Source: Bacteroidota bacterium
GTDB lineage: Bacteria; Bacteroidota; Ignavibacteria; Kryptoniales; JAKASW01
Reading direction: 5' to 3'
Length of the DNA stretch: 64,000 nt
NCBI GenBank assembly: GCA_021825585.1
Contig: JAKAGT010000003.1
Location: forward strand, 124,001-188,000
Shown here: positions 44,863-54,117 of the stretch, in pieces
Layout of the letters: the number at the start of each line of letters is the position of its first letter
Numbering within the stretch: position 1 is the stretch's first letter
Notes under the pieces: model-generated
What the model was told of the DNA's origin: nothing
The model's database searches: none
The model's input: only the letters and a program-made list of their open reading frames with translations
Position numbers and translations under genes: made by a program

Positions 44863-46368
44863 TAGGACGGTGTGTAAATTAGTTTGTGGAAATTGAAGAG
44901 GGTAAGGCGCATAATCCTTTAAGATAATTATGAAATGAAAAAAGAAAGGAGTTATGCACCATGTACCCCGAAAACAGCGAAGAGAAAAATCTTGTCGAGA
45001 CGCCGCATCCGGATGGAGAAAGCAATCTTGATCCGTCCGAAGGATCCTGTGGACAGGCAATGGAGCTTTCGTAGAACGGAAGGATAAGTGAAGTCGAAGA
45101 ACTTTTCTCCCGCTCATTCTTATGAAGATTGGATATGCGGGATGCCGCAAGGCGGCAAAGGAGATCATGAAAGAACCCGGAAGAATGTTTGATATGTTTA
45201 GAATAGACATAAAGAGAGCGTGCGAGAAAGCGGTGGAACAGGTTATATCACTGGAGCTGACGGCACACCTTGGCAGAGACCGGTATGAAAGGAAGACGAC
45301 AGACGACAAGAATTATAGAAACGGTAGTTACCAAAGAGCCTTCACAGCTAAAGGAATCGGAAACCTTCAGTTCAAGGTGGCTCGTGACCGGAACGGCGAG
45401 TTCCATTCTAAGGTGATAAACCGATACGAGCGGTATGAGGAGGAGATAGCGCACGATGTGCAGGCGATGTTCCTTTCGGGGATGTCGACCAGAAGCATAG
45501 AACTGTTCTCGGAACATCTTCTGGGCCGGAAGATCTCATCTGGGGAAGTATCGAAGATAAACGGTGAACTCATTGCAGCGGTAGAAAAGTGGCGAACGCG
45601 TTCACTTGCTGGGCTGAAGATTGAGTATCTGATGATGGACGGTGTTTTTCTTCAAATTTAGGGTGAAAAGGGTGGTAGACGGCGCGACACAGATGGAAAT
45701 CAAGAGGATACCTATGCTTGTTGTGATCGGAGTAACGTCCACCAAGCAGAGAGTTTTCCTGAACATCCAGCAGGGTGACAAAGACTCCGCCACTACATGG
45801 CGTGAGATATTTAAAGACCTTAAGCAACGAGGACTCGAAGCATCCGATGTGAAACTCGGTATCATGGACGGGCTGCAAGGGCTTGAGAAAGTCTTCTGTG
45901 AGGAATTTCAAAAGGCAAAAGTTCAGAGGTGCATCGTACACGTGATGCGTAATGTTACAACGAAAGCACCGAAGGCGCTTCACCAGGAAGTGACCGACTC
46001 GCTCCGTGACATCTTCTACGCCACTGACAGAAAAACAGCAATTGAGAGATACGAGGAGTTTGTTAAGAAGTACGATGGCACTATTCCCAGCGGAGTTGCT
46101 TCCCTCAAGCGCAGCATTGAATCGTGCCTTACGTTTTACGATTTCCCGGAGGAGGAGTGGGTAAGTTTACGAACTACTAACATCATCGAGCGTGTCAACA
46201 AAGAGTTCAAGCGACGAACCCGACCTATGGAGATACTAGCGAGTGAAAGGTCCGCTTACGTTATCCTCGGCTTCGTTGCCTACAAGATGGAGGCAAACTG
46301 GAAATGTGCGCCTTTCGGCAAAAGTAATTTGCCGATCCTCAGAAATTTTACACAAATCTCTTGACATT
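44863..46368 (+). mobile_element. IS256-family insertion sequence (approximate ends)
   Basis: The outer parts contain inverted motifs: TGTGTAAAT on the left (about 44869) and TTTTACACA on the right (about 46346). Between them lies one transposase gene of ~1.25 kb, giving an element of ~1.5 kb, as expected for IS256 relatives. Target duplication could not be identified. A short open frame at 44961-45074 with a good ribosome site precedes the transposase, but its product is not recognisable. Confidence 0.65.
45122..46364 (+). pseudogene. IS256-family (Mutator-type) transposase, frameshifted
   Basis: The first part (45122-45661) has HLGRDRYER, NYRNGSYQR, VARDRNGEFHS and IEYLMMDGVF with the first catalytic Asp. 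The second part (from the 45642 frame) continues with VDGATQMEIKR, KLGIMDGLQGLEKVF (second Asp), KAKVQRCIVHVMRN and RTTNIIERVNKEFKRRTRPM (Glu). The two frames meet at a T5 run (45645-45649); removing one T would restore a ~410-residue protein, the normal length. IS256 transposases are not usually made by frameshifting, so this copy is probably inactive, or the T run is a sequencing slip. Confidence 0.85.
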
Positions 46369-46369
46369 G

Positions 46370-46526
46370 CCATCTTTTGTGCAAATGCAGTCACCGCAGG
46401 ATGATCCACGCTGCGTATGATGGCTCTGCCTTTCCCGTTGTTTTGTGGACAACATTTCTCTTTAAATGAACATCCTTCGCACTCACGCGCATCGGCTCGA
46501 TAACATGCTACCGCGCCTCGAACTGG
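46370..46526 (-). pseudogene. Zinc-ribbon fragment of an IS1182/DDE_Tnp_1_6-type transposase
   Basis: On the minus strand the frame reads VACYRADARECEGCSFKEK, then CCPQNNGKGRAIIRSVDHP and AVTAFAQKM: the C-x-x-C-x(5)-C ribbon typical near the C-terminus of IS1182-like transposases. The fragment has no start, meets a stop a few codons upstream (near 46533), and is cut on its C-terminal side by the right end of the IS256 element. The continuation was not found left of that element, so more was deleted. Confidence 0.6.
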
Positions 46527-46881
46527 CGGCTAATCGGAACGACAGCAGGTCGCGGTAGAAACGACAGGGCCAAGGCATATGCGCTGAGCGTGAAAGATGT
46601 GTACGTGTATCCACTGGTTAAGGACTTCCGCGCTCGGCCTTATTTGATTACTTATACTCTTAAGAGTCGAAACTTGCAATATGCCGAATGCTCCTCTGGC
46701 GCGGTAAGCCGTTCCCGACGAGGGAGCCCATCGACCGAGATAGAGATACGCCTTCTTAATTGTAATATGATGTCCGACTTCGTAGGCCATTTCTCATGGT
46801 GATCATATGGCGATATTCTGACACAAATCCGGACCGCGCCATACATCCCAGTGCTACGAAATGCTGCAATATGAAACGGAA

Positions 46882-47001
46882 CGGCCCTTTTTAGCCAGTT
46901 CCAAGCCCCCTCGTTACCTTTTTTCCTGACTCATAATCAGGGGGTCGGGGGTTCTCCGCCGGAGGCGGATACGCCTGCGGCGCAAAGTCCCTCAGGGCCC
47001 A
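46882..47001 (+). pseudogene. Broken elongator tRNA-Met(CAT) with hairpin insert in the T loop
   Basis: CTGACTCATAATCAG (46926-46940) is a perfect 4-bp anticodon stem with the CTCATAA loop. GGGGTC and GGGGGTTC follow as variable loop and 5' T arm. AAGTCCCTCAGGGCCCA (46985-47001) supplies the 3' T arm, acceptor strand and discriminator A. Between the T-arm halves sit ~30 extra bases formed of two small hairpins (TCCGCCGGAGGCGGA and TACGCCTGCGGCGCA). The 5' side keeps only GGCCCT and TTAGC-CAG; the D arm is replaced by unrelated, longer sequence. It cannot fold as a tRNA. It may be a remnant attachment site of the nearby integrase. Confidence 0.55.
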
Positions 47002-47126
47002 CATCTAAACCCCACAACCCAGTACGGTTTGCAAGATTTTTTTGTCGGGTTCACTTCGGTGACCGCACCTAAAGAAATTCCATTCCGATCATATTCTGAT
47101 ACGAAGTTAAAAACCTGACTTGTGAA

Positions 47127-47203
47127 AATTAGCCCAGGTTCAACACTCGGTTTAGACCGCCGTCGAAGACCTTTGACTTTGTAGACTTTTCACCGGGCTA
47201 ATT
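47127..47203. repeat. 9-bp inverted repeat upstream of the TonB locus promoter
   Basis: AATTAGCCC (47127-47135) and GGGCTAATT (47195-47203) are perfect reverse complements separated by 59 bases. It may be the ends of a lost small element or a leader structure. Otherwise 46527-46881 and 47002-47217 show no gene. Confidence 0.45.
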
Positions 47204-47217
47204 CCTCTTTCCATCTC

Positions 47218-47253
47218 TTGACAAACGAATTGTACTGGTTTATATTCGTTTGT
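47218..47253 (+). promoter_or_regulatory. Promoter with overlapping perfect palindromic operator
   Basis: TTGACA (47218-47223), a 17-base spacer and TATATT (47241-47246) form a near-consensus promoter; TATATTCG also resembles the Bacteroidota TAnnTTTG -7 box. ACAAACGAAT (47221-47230) and ATTCGTTTGT (47244-47253) are a perfect 10-bp inverted repeat with a 13-base spacer that covers both promoter boxes. This is the layout of a repressor operator. It would drive the TonB-dependent receptor locus. Confidence 0.6.
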
Positions 47254-47416
47254 TGACCGAACGAACCAACTTAATAGATGTACGCAGATGAGAGATCTTG
47301 AGGAGTCAAAGATAAGCGTGGAGAGAAGGGCGTTCTGGAAAGTTGTGAATCAATCGGAGTTGAAGTGCCGTTAGTGTAATCGGAAAACCAATTCATAAGA
47401 GATTGAGGCGGAACAA

Positions 47417-47638
47417 ATGATTTGCGCGTCGGTTCGAAGAAGTGGGGTTGTGTTAATCTCGGTTTTGATTTGCAGCATGACTCTGTATGGGCAGGGGCTG
47501 AAATACCCGGCACTTTCGGAGAGCAGGGTTATTACGGTCGGCGACAGCGGGAAGTGGGACGCGAATAAAGTTCACACCCTCTCGGTTGTAGAGTCAACGA
47601 TACGAAAGAGTTTCGTGTCAAATGAATGTATTGCCTGA
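47417..47638 (+). pseudogene. Truncated secreted protein (N-terminal fragment)
   Basis: 73 codons with a ribosome site (GAGGCGG) and an intact signal peptide (VVLISVLICSMTLYGQ). The mature part starts with GLKYPALSESRVITVGDSGK and becomes unlike a folded protein after ~residue 65. It looks like the head of a larger secreted protein whose remainder was deleted. The TonB receptor gene follows after 122 bases. A genuine small secreted peptide is the alternative. Confidence 0.5.
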
Positions 47639-47760
47639 GAGTAATAAGGAAAATGATTTTCTCGGGATGATCTGCTTCAGAACTTATGGTAAGTCGGGTG
47701 AAGGAGTCTACCAGGCTGTTCGAACTCAGGCATTCGACGGAAATTGAAAAGGAGAGAAAG

Positions 47761-50667
47761 ATGCGCATAGCTTTACACGCTGCTGTCTTACTGGTTTTAG
47801 TAATTGTGACCAGCGCACAAGCGGCCAGTTCAAGAATCGAAGGCTCTGTAAAAGATGCCCAGACAGGTGAGGGACTCCCCGGGGCGACTGTGTTTCTCAA
47901 GGGAACCAGCCTGGGAGCTTCGACCGATCTGAACGGGAATTATCACCTCCGAAACGTTCCACCCGGAACCTACACCATTCGAGTAAGCTACATCGGTTAC
48001 ACGACGAAACAGATCAGCATCGAAGTGAAGGCAGGAGTCACCGTTAGGAGAGACTTCAAGCTGTTGGCTGTTGGTGTAAAAGGCAGGAAAGTTGTGGTGA
48101 CCGCCCAAGCAAACGGTCAGGCGCAAGCTATTAACCAGGAGCTTTCATCGAACAATATCATGAACGCTGTTTCGGCAGCGAAGATCCGGCAGCTGCCTGA
48201 CGAAAACGCAGCGGAGTCGGTGGGAAGATTGCCTGGGGTCTTTGTCTTGAGAAGCGGTGGAGAAGGATACGCAGTTGTTATCCGCGGGATGGCGCCGCAG
48301 TACAATGAAGTCACGATAAACGGGATCCAGATGGGGTCGTCTGACCCGAACAGTCGGAGCACTAATTTGAGCATGGTCTCTTCGAATATGCTCGAAGGGA
48401 TACAGGTGTCAAAGACAGTCACGCCCGATATGGATGCCAATGTGATAGGTGGGGTGGTGAATTTCGATATGCGGGAGGCGCATGTAAAGGAGCCTGGTGT
48501 ACCGCAATACAGCCTCCTTGTGCAGGGAGGGTATAATAACCTTCCGGACGCCTACCACAGATACAACAACTACAAATATGTCGGGAGTGTTGAAGATAGG
48601 CTGTTCAACGACAAGCTGGGCGTTTTCGCGCAGGTGGATATTGAGAGATTGAACCTTACCTCCAATGAGATGTCTAGCTCGTATACGCACTTCGGCAACA
48701 GCACGTCGCAGTACGTCATTTCAGGTGTCACCCTTTTCGATATTCCACGGGACAAGAGGCTTTACAACGGAGCGCTCGATCTGGATTATGAGTACTCCGG
48801 AGGGTCGCTTAAGCTCATGAATTTCCTGAGTACCGGGGCCACCAGCGCGCAGCAGCGATCTCAGTCTTTCGATATAGGAAGCGATGTGCTCTATTACGGG
48901 TTGTCAAATTCGAGCAATGTATTGAACACTATTTCGGATGTCCTGGACTTCAAACAGAAACTTCCTGTCTTTGACATGGACATAAAACTGGGTCACACAT
49001 ACTCTGAGACGAAGGCGCCGAACAACTGGGGAGTCCAGTTTTCGCAGACGTCCGGGGGGCTCAGCCAGTTCAGCAGTATGCTGAATGTAAATCCTCAGGC
49101 GGTCGTAAATGCAGCGACCCGCAAGTTATCCGAGACTTACCTCTACTATCTTGATAATACCAACAGCTTCTCCAGGTCCCGCGCGTTAACGGCGTCCATC
49201 GATCTTAAGACCAACATCAGTTTTTCGGATGCGGTCTCCGCAGTGATAAAGTTCGGAGGAGAAACCCGTTATGTGACGAGATCATATCTCTTTGATGAGT
49301 ATGATACTGCTCAGCTGCTCAACTCCGGCAGTGCGCTGTCTCTCGATAATATGATCAGTTCGTACTTCTCGTTTCCTACGGGGAGTTTCCAGATACCGAT
49401 AACGAACTTTCTGGATCCGAGCTTCAGTTATGGTACGTTCCTGAACGGTGACTACTCTATGGCGGCGCCGTTGAGTTTCGGGATGATGTCGAGGCTGGCA
49501 ACTTACATGCAGAGTAATGCGCAGTATATAGCACAGACCGTCGGCCCGGCCAACTATGGGCACGATAATTACGCCTCGACCATACCCAACTATTCGGGAA
49601 GTGAAAACCCCAATGCCGCTTATGCGATGGCGACTGTGAAAGTTGGTCCTCGAGTTACGGTCATCGGGGGGGCTAGGTTCCAAACCTTCCAATCATCCTA
49701 TACAGGCGTCGCCGGCGTAACAAGTCCTGAGTCGTATTTTACGTACAACCACTATGACACGACCATCACCCGGTACCACGGCTATTTGCTGCCTGATGTA
49801 ACTCTGAGGTACGACCCGGTATCGTGGTCCGACATAAGGCTTTCTTATACCAACACATTAGCTTATCCGAGCTTTGCCAATTTCGTACCGAGGATCAACC
49901 TGTCCGGTATTACGGTCGGCTGGAACAACAACGCACTGATTCCCGCACACTCGGTCAACTACGACGCCGCCGTTTCCTTCTACGACAACACGATCGGGCT
50001 CCTTAGCGCGGACGTCTTTCTCAAGCAGATACGGGATATGATATATTCGTGGCAATTCTTTGTCAAAGGGAACGCAGCTTTGGCATACCTCCCAACTAAT
50101 CTGGCGAACTTTAATCCCAATGCCACTTATTCGGTATCTACAACTGAAAACAACCCGTACCTGAACAAGGTATATGGGCTGGAACTCGACTGGCAGACAC
50201 ATTTCTGGTATTTGCCGGGGGTCTTGTCCGGATTGGTGCTTGACGTTAACTACACGCACACGAAATCGATGGCACAATATCCATACGTATATTCGGTGTC
50301 GACGGGTCGCGTCATCCAGTACATCGACACATCATTTACGGATCGGCTTGTCGATCAGCCTGACAATATATTCAACCTTTCTCTTGGTTTTGATTATAGA
50401 GGCTTTTCGGTCCGGGTCGCGATGGTCTATCAGGCAGACATCTTTACCGGTCCGAGCCAATGGCCCCAGTTGAGGGGGTACACTGCTGCATACAGACGCT
50501 GGGATGTTGCGGCCAGGCAGAAACTGCCATGGGAAGGTATCGAACTATACGCGGACCTCAACAACATCAATGGGGCAAACGACATGCAGGTGATTGAAGG
50601 CGGACCTCCCACATCGATAGAGGACTATGGATTCACCGCAGACATGGGAGTCCGTTGGAGATTATAA
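47761..50667 (+). CDS. TonB-dependent outer-membrane receptor with CarboxypepD_reg domain
   Basis: ATG 47761 follows AAAAGGAGAG and opens a signal peptide (MRIALHAAVLLVLVIVTSAQ). The ~968-residue product has a carboxypeptidase-regulatory-like domain (~25-110, GSVKDAQTGEGLPGATVFLK), a plug (~120-250, with AAESVGRLPGVFVLRSGGEG and VVIRGMAPQYNEVTINGIQM) and a ~700-residue beta-barrel ending in an aromatic-poor strand (GVRWRL). The plug style matches the large sugar-type receptors (TIGR01782-like) rather than SusC, and no SusD-like lipoprotein gene follows. It probably imports an oligosaccharide released by the nearby enzymes, energised by TonB. Confidence 0.9.
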   Translation: MRIALHAAVLLVLVIVTSAQAASSRIEGSVKDAQTGEGLPGATVFLKGTSLGASTDLNGNYHLRNVPPGTYTIRVSYIGYTTKQISIEVKAGVTVRRDFKLLAVGVKGRKVVVTAQANGQAQAINQELSSNNIMNAVSAAKIRQLPDENAAESVGRLPGVFVLRSGGEGYAVVIRGMAPQYNEVTINGIQMGSSDPNSRSTNLSMVSSNMLEGIQVSKTVTPDMDANVIGGVVNFDMREAHVKEPGVPQYSLLVQGGYNNLPDAYHRYNNYKYVGSVEDRLFNDKLGVFAQVDIERLNLTSNEMSSSYTHFGNSTSQYVISGVTLFDIPRDKRLYNGALDLDYEYSGGSLKLMNFLSTGATSAQQRSQSFDIGSDVLYYGLSNSSNVLNTISDVLDFKQKLPVFDMDIKLGHTYSETKAPNNWGVQFSQTSGGLSQFSSMLNVNPQAVVNAATRKLSETYLYYLDNTNSFSRSRALTASIDLKTNISFSDAVSAVIKFGGETRYVTRSYLFDEYDTAQLLNSGSALSLDNMISSYFSFPTGSFQIPITNFLDPSFSYGTFLNGDYSMAAPLSFGMMSRLATYMQSNAQYIAQTVGPANYGHDNYASTIPNYSGSENPNAAYAMATVKVGPRVTVIGGARFQTFQSSYTGVAGVTSPESYFTYNHYDTTITRYHGYLLPDVTLRYDPVSWSDIRLSYTNTLAYPSFANFVPRINLSGITVGWNNNALIPAHSVNYDAAVSFYDNTIGLLSADVFLKQIRDMIYSWQFFVKGNAALAYLPTNLANFNPNATYSVSTTENNPYLNKVYGLELDWQTHFWYLPGVLSGLVLDVNYTHTKSMAQYPYVYSVSTGRVIQYIDTSFTDRLVDQPDNIFNLSLGFDYRGFSVRVAMVYQADIFTGPSQWPQLRGYTAAYRRWDVAARQKLPWEGIELYADLNNINGANDMQVIEGGPPTSIEDYGFTADMGVRWRL

Positions 50668-50834
50668 ACAAATGGAGTCACTTTCACGGAGCATTAAGTC
50701 AAACATTAAATGACAAGATGAAACGAATTTGCAACTCCCGGCAACGAAACAGGCTTCCGTCTTTGAGTGCTACTCTTCAGATGGGAGGCCATATCAACTT
50801 AATTAACGAAACCCTTCAGAGAAGGAGCAATACC

Positions 50835-52565
50835 ATGAAAACTCTACTAGTCCATGCGGCAGTAATATCGCTGATTGTCTTGTTTGGTCTTTCGAGCGAG
50901 ACATTTGCTGCCGGCAACGACACGCTTGTCGTGTACGCAAATGGGCCGACTCTCGACCAGGTGATAAATAGTGATACGACTGCCAGTGGCCAGCAGGCTC
51001 ATAGTGTATATGAGTTTGTTTCGCTCGACACGACCTATATATTCCTGGCATCGATTACGCCGAGGTCCAACGTGACATTCTTAGGAGTCCTCGGCACCAA
51101 CGGCCGCCCGCCATGCATACAGCCGGGGGTTCTGAACGACGGTTCAATACCTAAGATACTGTTTAATCTGAATCGAAGGGGGATAACGGCGACATTCCAG
51201 AATCTCTACTTCGAGGATTTATCCACAAACGGTTCTAACGCCGCCGGCAGTCGGGATGTCCTGGTTGCGGCTGACTCTGTAAAACTCCATATGAATAATG
51301 TGATCTCCGACGAAAACACCGGAACTGTGGTCGGTTACACGGGGAACTGGGATGATTTCTACATTACGAATTGTGACTTTAGGAACGGCGTTAACCCTCC
51401 GACCTGGACCGATACGGAAATCCTGGCGCCCCTATGGCCGGCAGTTCCTGCGGTCGATACAATTTCCATGAAGTATAACACCCTTTTCTGTGACAATGCC
51501 TATGTAGTTGTGGCAAAGTATCCTGTGCGGTACATCGACTTCTCTCATAACAGTATCGTATTTTCCTTTTTGCAGCCCTTCTTTATTTTCGCTGCTCTTC
51601 ATGCAAAGATTGATAACAACATACTCTATGGTGCGTTTGTTGGAGGCGAAACTAAAGCGGAATATCCATGGTGGGATGAAATGTTCTCGCCTGCGCCTCC
51701 TTCAATCATAGACTTTGATACCATGAATGTAGCTAGTGATAAGGTGTTTGATCCTGCCGATTCAGGGAAGTCGAACTGGAGGATGCTGGCTGAGGGAAAG
51801 AGAACCGTTGAAGTCGAAAACAATGATTTTTTCGAGCCTCAGGCGATTACAAATTTCTGGACCGCCTGGGATGACACTGCTAAAACCGGTGACTCTCTCT
51901 ATACTCCACCCTGGATGAATGCTCGCACCACGCATATGTTTAATGACCCGACAGATTGGCCAGGTTTCAAGGCGTCAGGCAATATGATTGGTGTTGATCC
52001 TGGATACGGCCCTTCATTTGCAAATGTACTTCAAGGTGGCGGTAACTACGGAGTTGGTTTATTGCCGTACTTTACCATGATCAGGACGGCGCAGTCGCCG
52101 ACTATCGGATGGGGCTATCAAATACAGTCCATACCCACAGGGAGCAGTAATTGGACCCCGTATTGGCCGCTGCCTGAGGCTGCCGACATGCAGTACACTA
52201 ATGCCGCGGTAAAGAACGGCAGTACGGACGGGAAACCGGTTGGCGACCCTTACTGGTTCAACGGGCTCAGCGCCGTCAAGCCGCTGCCTGCGCAGGTTGC
52301 CACCAGGTTCAACCTGAGCAATAATTATCCGAACCCGTTCAACCCCTCGACCGTCATCAAGGTCAGCTTGAAACAGGCCGGGATAATAAGCCTCAAGGTT
52401 TACAATGTACTCGGACAGCTGGTCAAGGTTGTGGACCAGGGATACAAAGCGCCCGGTGTGTATAGTTATGATGTCAATATGAACAACTTCGCCAGTGGAG
52501 TCTATTTCTACACCCTCCAGCAAGGAGCGAATATCATGACTAAGAAGATGATGCTGCTGAAATAA
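50835..52565 (+). CDS. T9SS-exported beta-helix-like surface protein
   Basis: ATG 50835 after GAGAAGGAG, with signal peptide MKTLLVHAAVISLIVLFG and cleavage near TFAAG. The ~576-residue protein has an N-terminal region (DTLVVYANGPTLDQVIN, SVYEFVSLDTTYIFLA, GVLNDGSIPKILFNL) and a repetitive strand-rich centre (~120-320) resembling parallel beta-helix coils (FYITNCDFRNG, IDFSHNSIVF, IDNNILYGAF). It ends in a type IX sorting domain: NNYPNPFNPSTVIKVSL, LKVYNVLGQLVKV, ASGVYFYTL and KKMMLLK. It is probably a surface binding protein or enzyme for the glycan imported by the upstream receptor. No catalytic residues were identified. Confidence 0.8.
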   Translation: MKTLLVHAAVISLIVLFGLSSETFAAGNDTLVVYANGPTLDQVINSDTTASGQQAHSVYEFVSLDTTYIFLASITPRSNVTFLGVLGTNGRPPCIQPGVLNDGSIPKILFNLNRRGITATFQNLYFEDLSTNGSNAAGSRDVLVAADSVKLHMNNVISDENTGTVVGYTGNWDDFYITNCDFRNGVNPPTWTDTEILAPLWPAVPAVDTISMKYNTLFCDNAYVVVAKYPVRYIDFSHNSIVFSFLQPFFIFAALHAKIDNNILYGAFVGGETKAEYPWWDEMFSPAPPSIIDFDTMNVASDKVFDPADSGKSNWRMLAEGKRTVEVENNDFFEPQAITNFWTAWDDTAKTGDSLYTPPWMNARTTHMFNDPTDWPGFKASGNMIGVDPGYGPSFANVLQGGGNYGVGLLPYFTMIRTAQSPTIGWGYQIQSIPTGSSNWTPYWPLPEAADMQYTNAAVKNGSTDGKPVGDPYWFNGLSAVKPLPAQVATRFNLSNNYPNPFNPSTVIKVSLKQAGIISLKVYNVLGQLVKVVDQGYKAPGVYSYDVNMNNFASGVYFYTLQQGANIMTKKMMLLK

Positions 52566-52812
52566 CGACATTTGTCGCATAGAGACGTGGACGTCGATTC
52601 GAAATATTCTTCATGAAAAAGGAATATCCCGTCCACCTCTCTATGTTGAATTTTTCCTGTCCCTCCGGAACTGTCAAAAGAAAGTAGGGCGTTCCGAATC
52701 GCCGACGCAAGAGGTCCTTTTTCCGTCCAAGAGGGATCTCATCGGGAGAAGTTTGTAAGCATCTACTTCGGTATCCGACCTTTGTCGAGCCCTTAAAGAA
52801 AGGAGAAGCACA

Positions 52813-53985
52813 GTGAAGTTGGTACTATCGGCAATAACAGCAATTACAGTGGTTAGCTTCTTTGGTTCTCCGGGGAAGACATTGGCAGGCTTACGTGCCG
52901 AAGAACGCTTCGGTCCGCAGGGAAACGGAAGCGATGCGCTTTTCATCTACGCGAGTGGTTCTACTCTTGATCGGGTTATTAACACTGACACCACCTCGAC
53001 CGGTCAACAGGCCCACAGTGTCTACGAACTTGTTTCGTTGGACACAACCTATATATACCTCGGACAGATATCACCAAGGGAAGACATTACGGTTTTAGGA
53101 GTGTTAGGTTCTGACGGCCGGCCACCGTGTATACAGCCGGGTGTTTTGAACGACGGCTCGACACCTAACGTCTTATTCAACCTGAATCGAAGCGGATTAG
53201 TAGGGACTTTCAAGAATCTCTACGTCGAAGTCGAAAACAATGACTTTTATGAGCCCGCGGCTGTCACAAATTTCTGGACCGAATGGGATGATACTGCCAA
53301 AGGGGCTGACTCCCTGTACACCGCAAGCTGGATGAATGCCCGCACTACACACATGTTTAATGACCCGACTGATTGGCCTGGTTTCAAAGAATCCGAGAAT
53401 ATGATTGGCACTGATCCCGGATACGGTGCTTCGTTTGCAAATGTGTTTCAGGGCGGCAGTAACTATGGAATCGGCTTGCTGAAGTACTTCACTCTGATCA
53501 GGACACTGCAATCGCCAACGGTTGGCTGGGGGTATCAAATACCATCCATCCCCGCCGGCACAACTAACTGGATCCCGGATCGGCCGCTTCCTGAGGCTGC
53601 CGACATGCAGTACCGCAACGCGGCATTGATGAGCGGAGGCACGGATGGCAAGCCGCTGGGAGACCCGGGCTGGTTTACCGGAGGTTATACTGGCGTGAAG
53701 CAGCATTCTCAAACGGTCCCAACCGGATTCATTCTGAGTAACAACTATCCCAACCCGTTTAACCCTTCGACTGTTATAAAGGTCAGCTTGAATAGAAGCG
53801 GCGCAATGAGCCTTAGGATCTACAATGTTCTCGGTCAGCAGGTCAAGGTTGTGGACCAGGGGAATAAAGCGCCGGGCGAATATATATACGGCGTCAACAT
53901 GGACAACTTTGCCAGCGGAGTGTATTTCTACACTCTCGAGCAAAGGCCCAATATAATGACGAAGAAAATGCTTCTTCTCAAATAA
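52813..53985 (+). CDS. T9SS-exported paralog with large internal deletion
   Basis: 390 residues from GTG 52813 after AAAGGAG. N- and C-terminal parts match the preceding gene closely (SVYELVSLDTTYIYLG, CIQPGVLNDGSTPNVLFNL, WMNARTTHMFNDPTDWPGF, NNYPNPFNPSTVIKVSLN, KKMLLLK). The ~190 residues forming the beta-helix centre of the neighbour are missing: FKNLYVEVENNDF joins the two halves where the neighbour has QNLYFED and, 190 residues later, TVEVENNDF. The frame is kept, the signal peptide is a weaker one, and the T9SS tail is complete. It may be an adaptor or a decaying duplicate. Confidence 0.8.
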   Translation: MKLVLSAITAITVVSFFGSPGKTLAGLRAEERFGPQGNGSDALFIYASGSTLDRVINTDTTSTGQQAHSVYELVSLDTTYIYLGQISPREDITVLGVLGSDGRPPCIQPGVLNDGSTPNVLFNLNRSGLVGTFKNLYVEVENNDFYEPAAVTNFWTEWDDTAKGADSLYTASWMNARTTHMFNDPTDWPGFKESENMIGTDPGYGASFANVFQGGSNYGIGLLKYFTLIRTLQSPTVGWGYQIPSIPAGTTNWIPDRPLPEAADMQYRNAALMSGGTDGKPLGDPGWFTGGYTGVKQHSQTVPTGFILSNNYPNPFNPSTVIKVSLNRSGAMSLRIYNVLGQQVKVVDQGNKAPGEYIYGVNMDNFASGVYFYTLEQRPNIMTKKMLLLK

Positions 53986-54117
53986 CGACCGTGAGAGGTG
54001 CCCTTGCGAAGGCAACGGGAGCCAATGGACATTTCAGCCTCTTCTGGCTCGAACCCTCGCAAGGCTTGGTGAAGAATCTCACTCGTCGTTCCGACCCCTA
54101 TAGAAAGGAGAAATACG

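Noticed and set aside
45640-45665. Programmed frameshifting in the IS256 transposase
   Set aside because: The family is made from one frame and the T5 run lacks a convincing slippery heptamer or stimulator, so mutation or sequencing slip is simpler.
46530-46802. Small open frames on both strands after the IS256 element
   Set aside because: Neither product shows a domain, signal peptide or ribosome site; the region looks like element debris.
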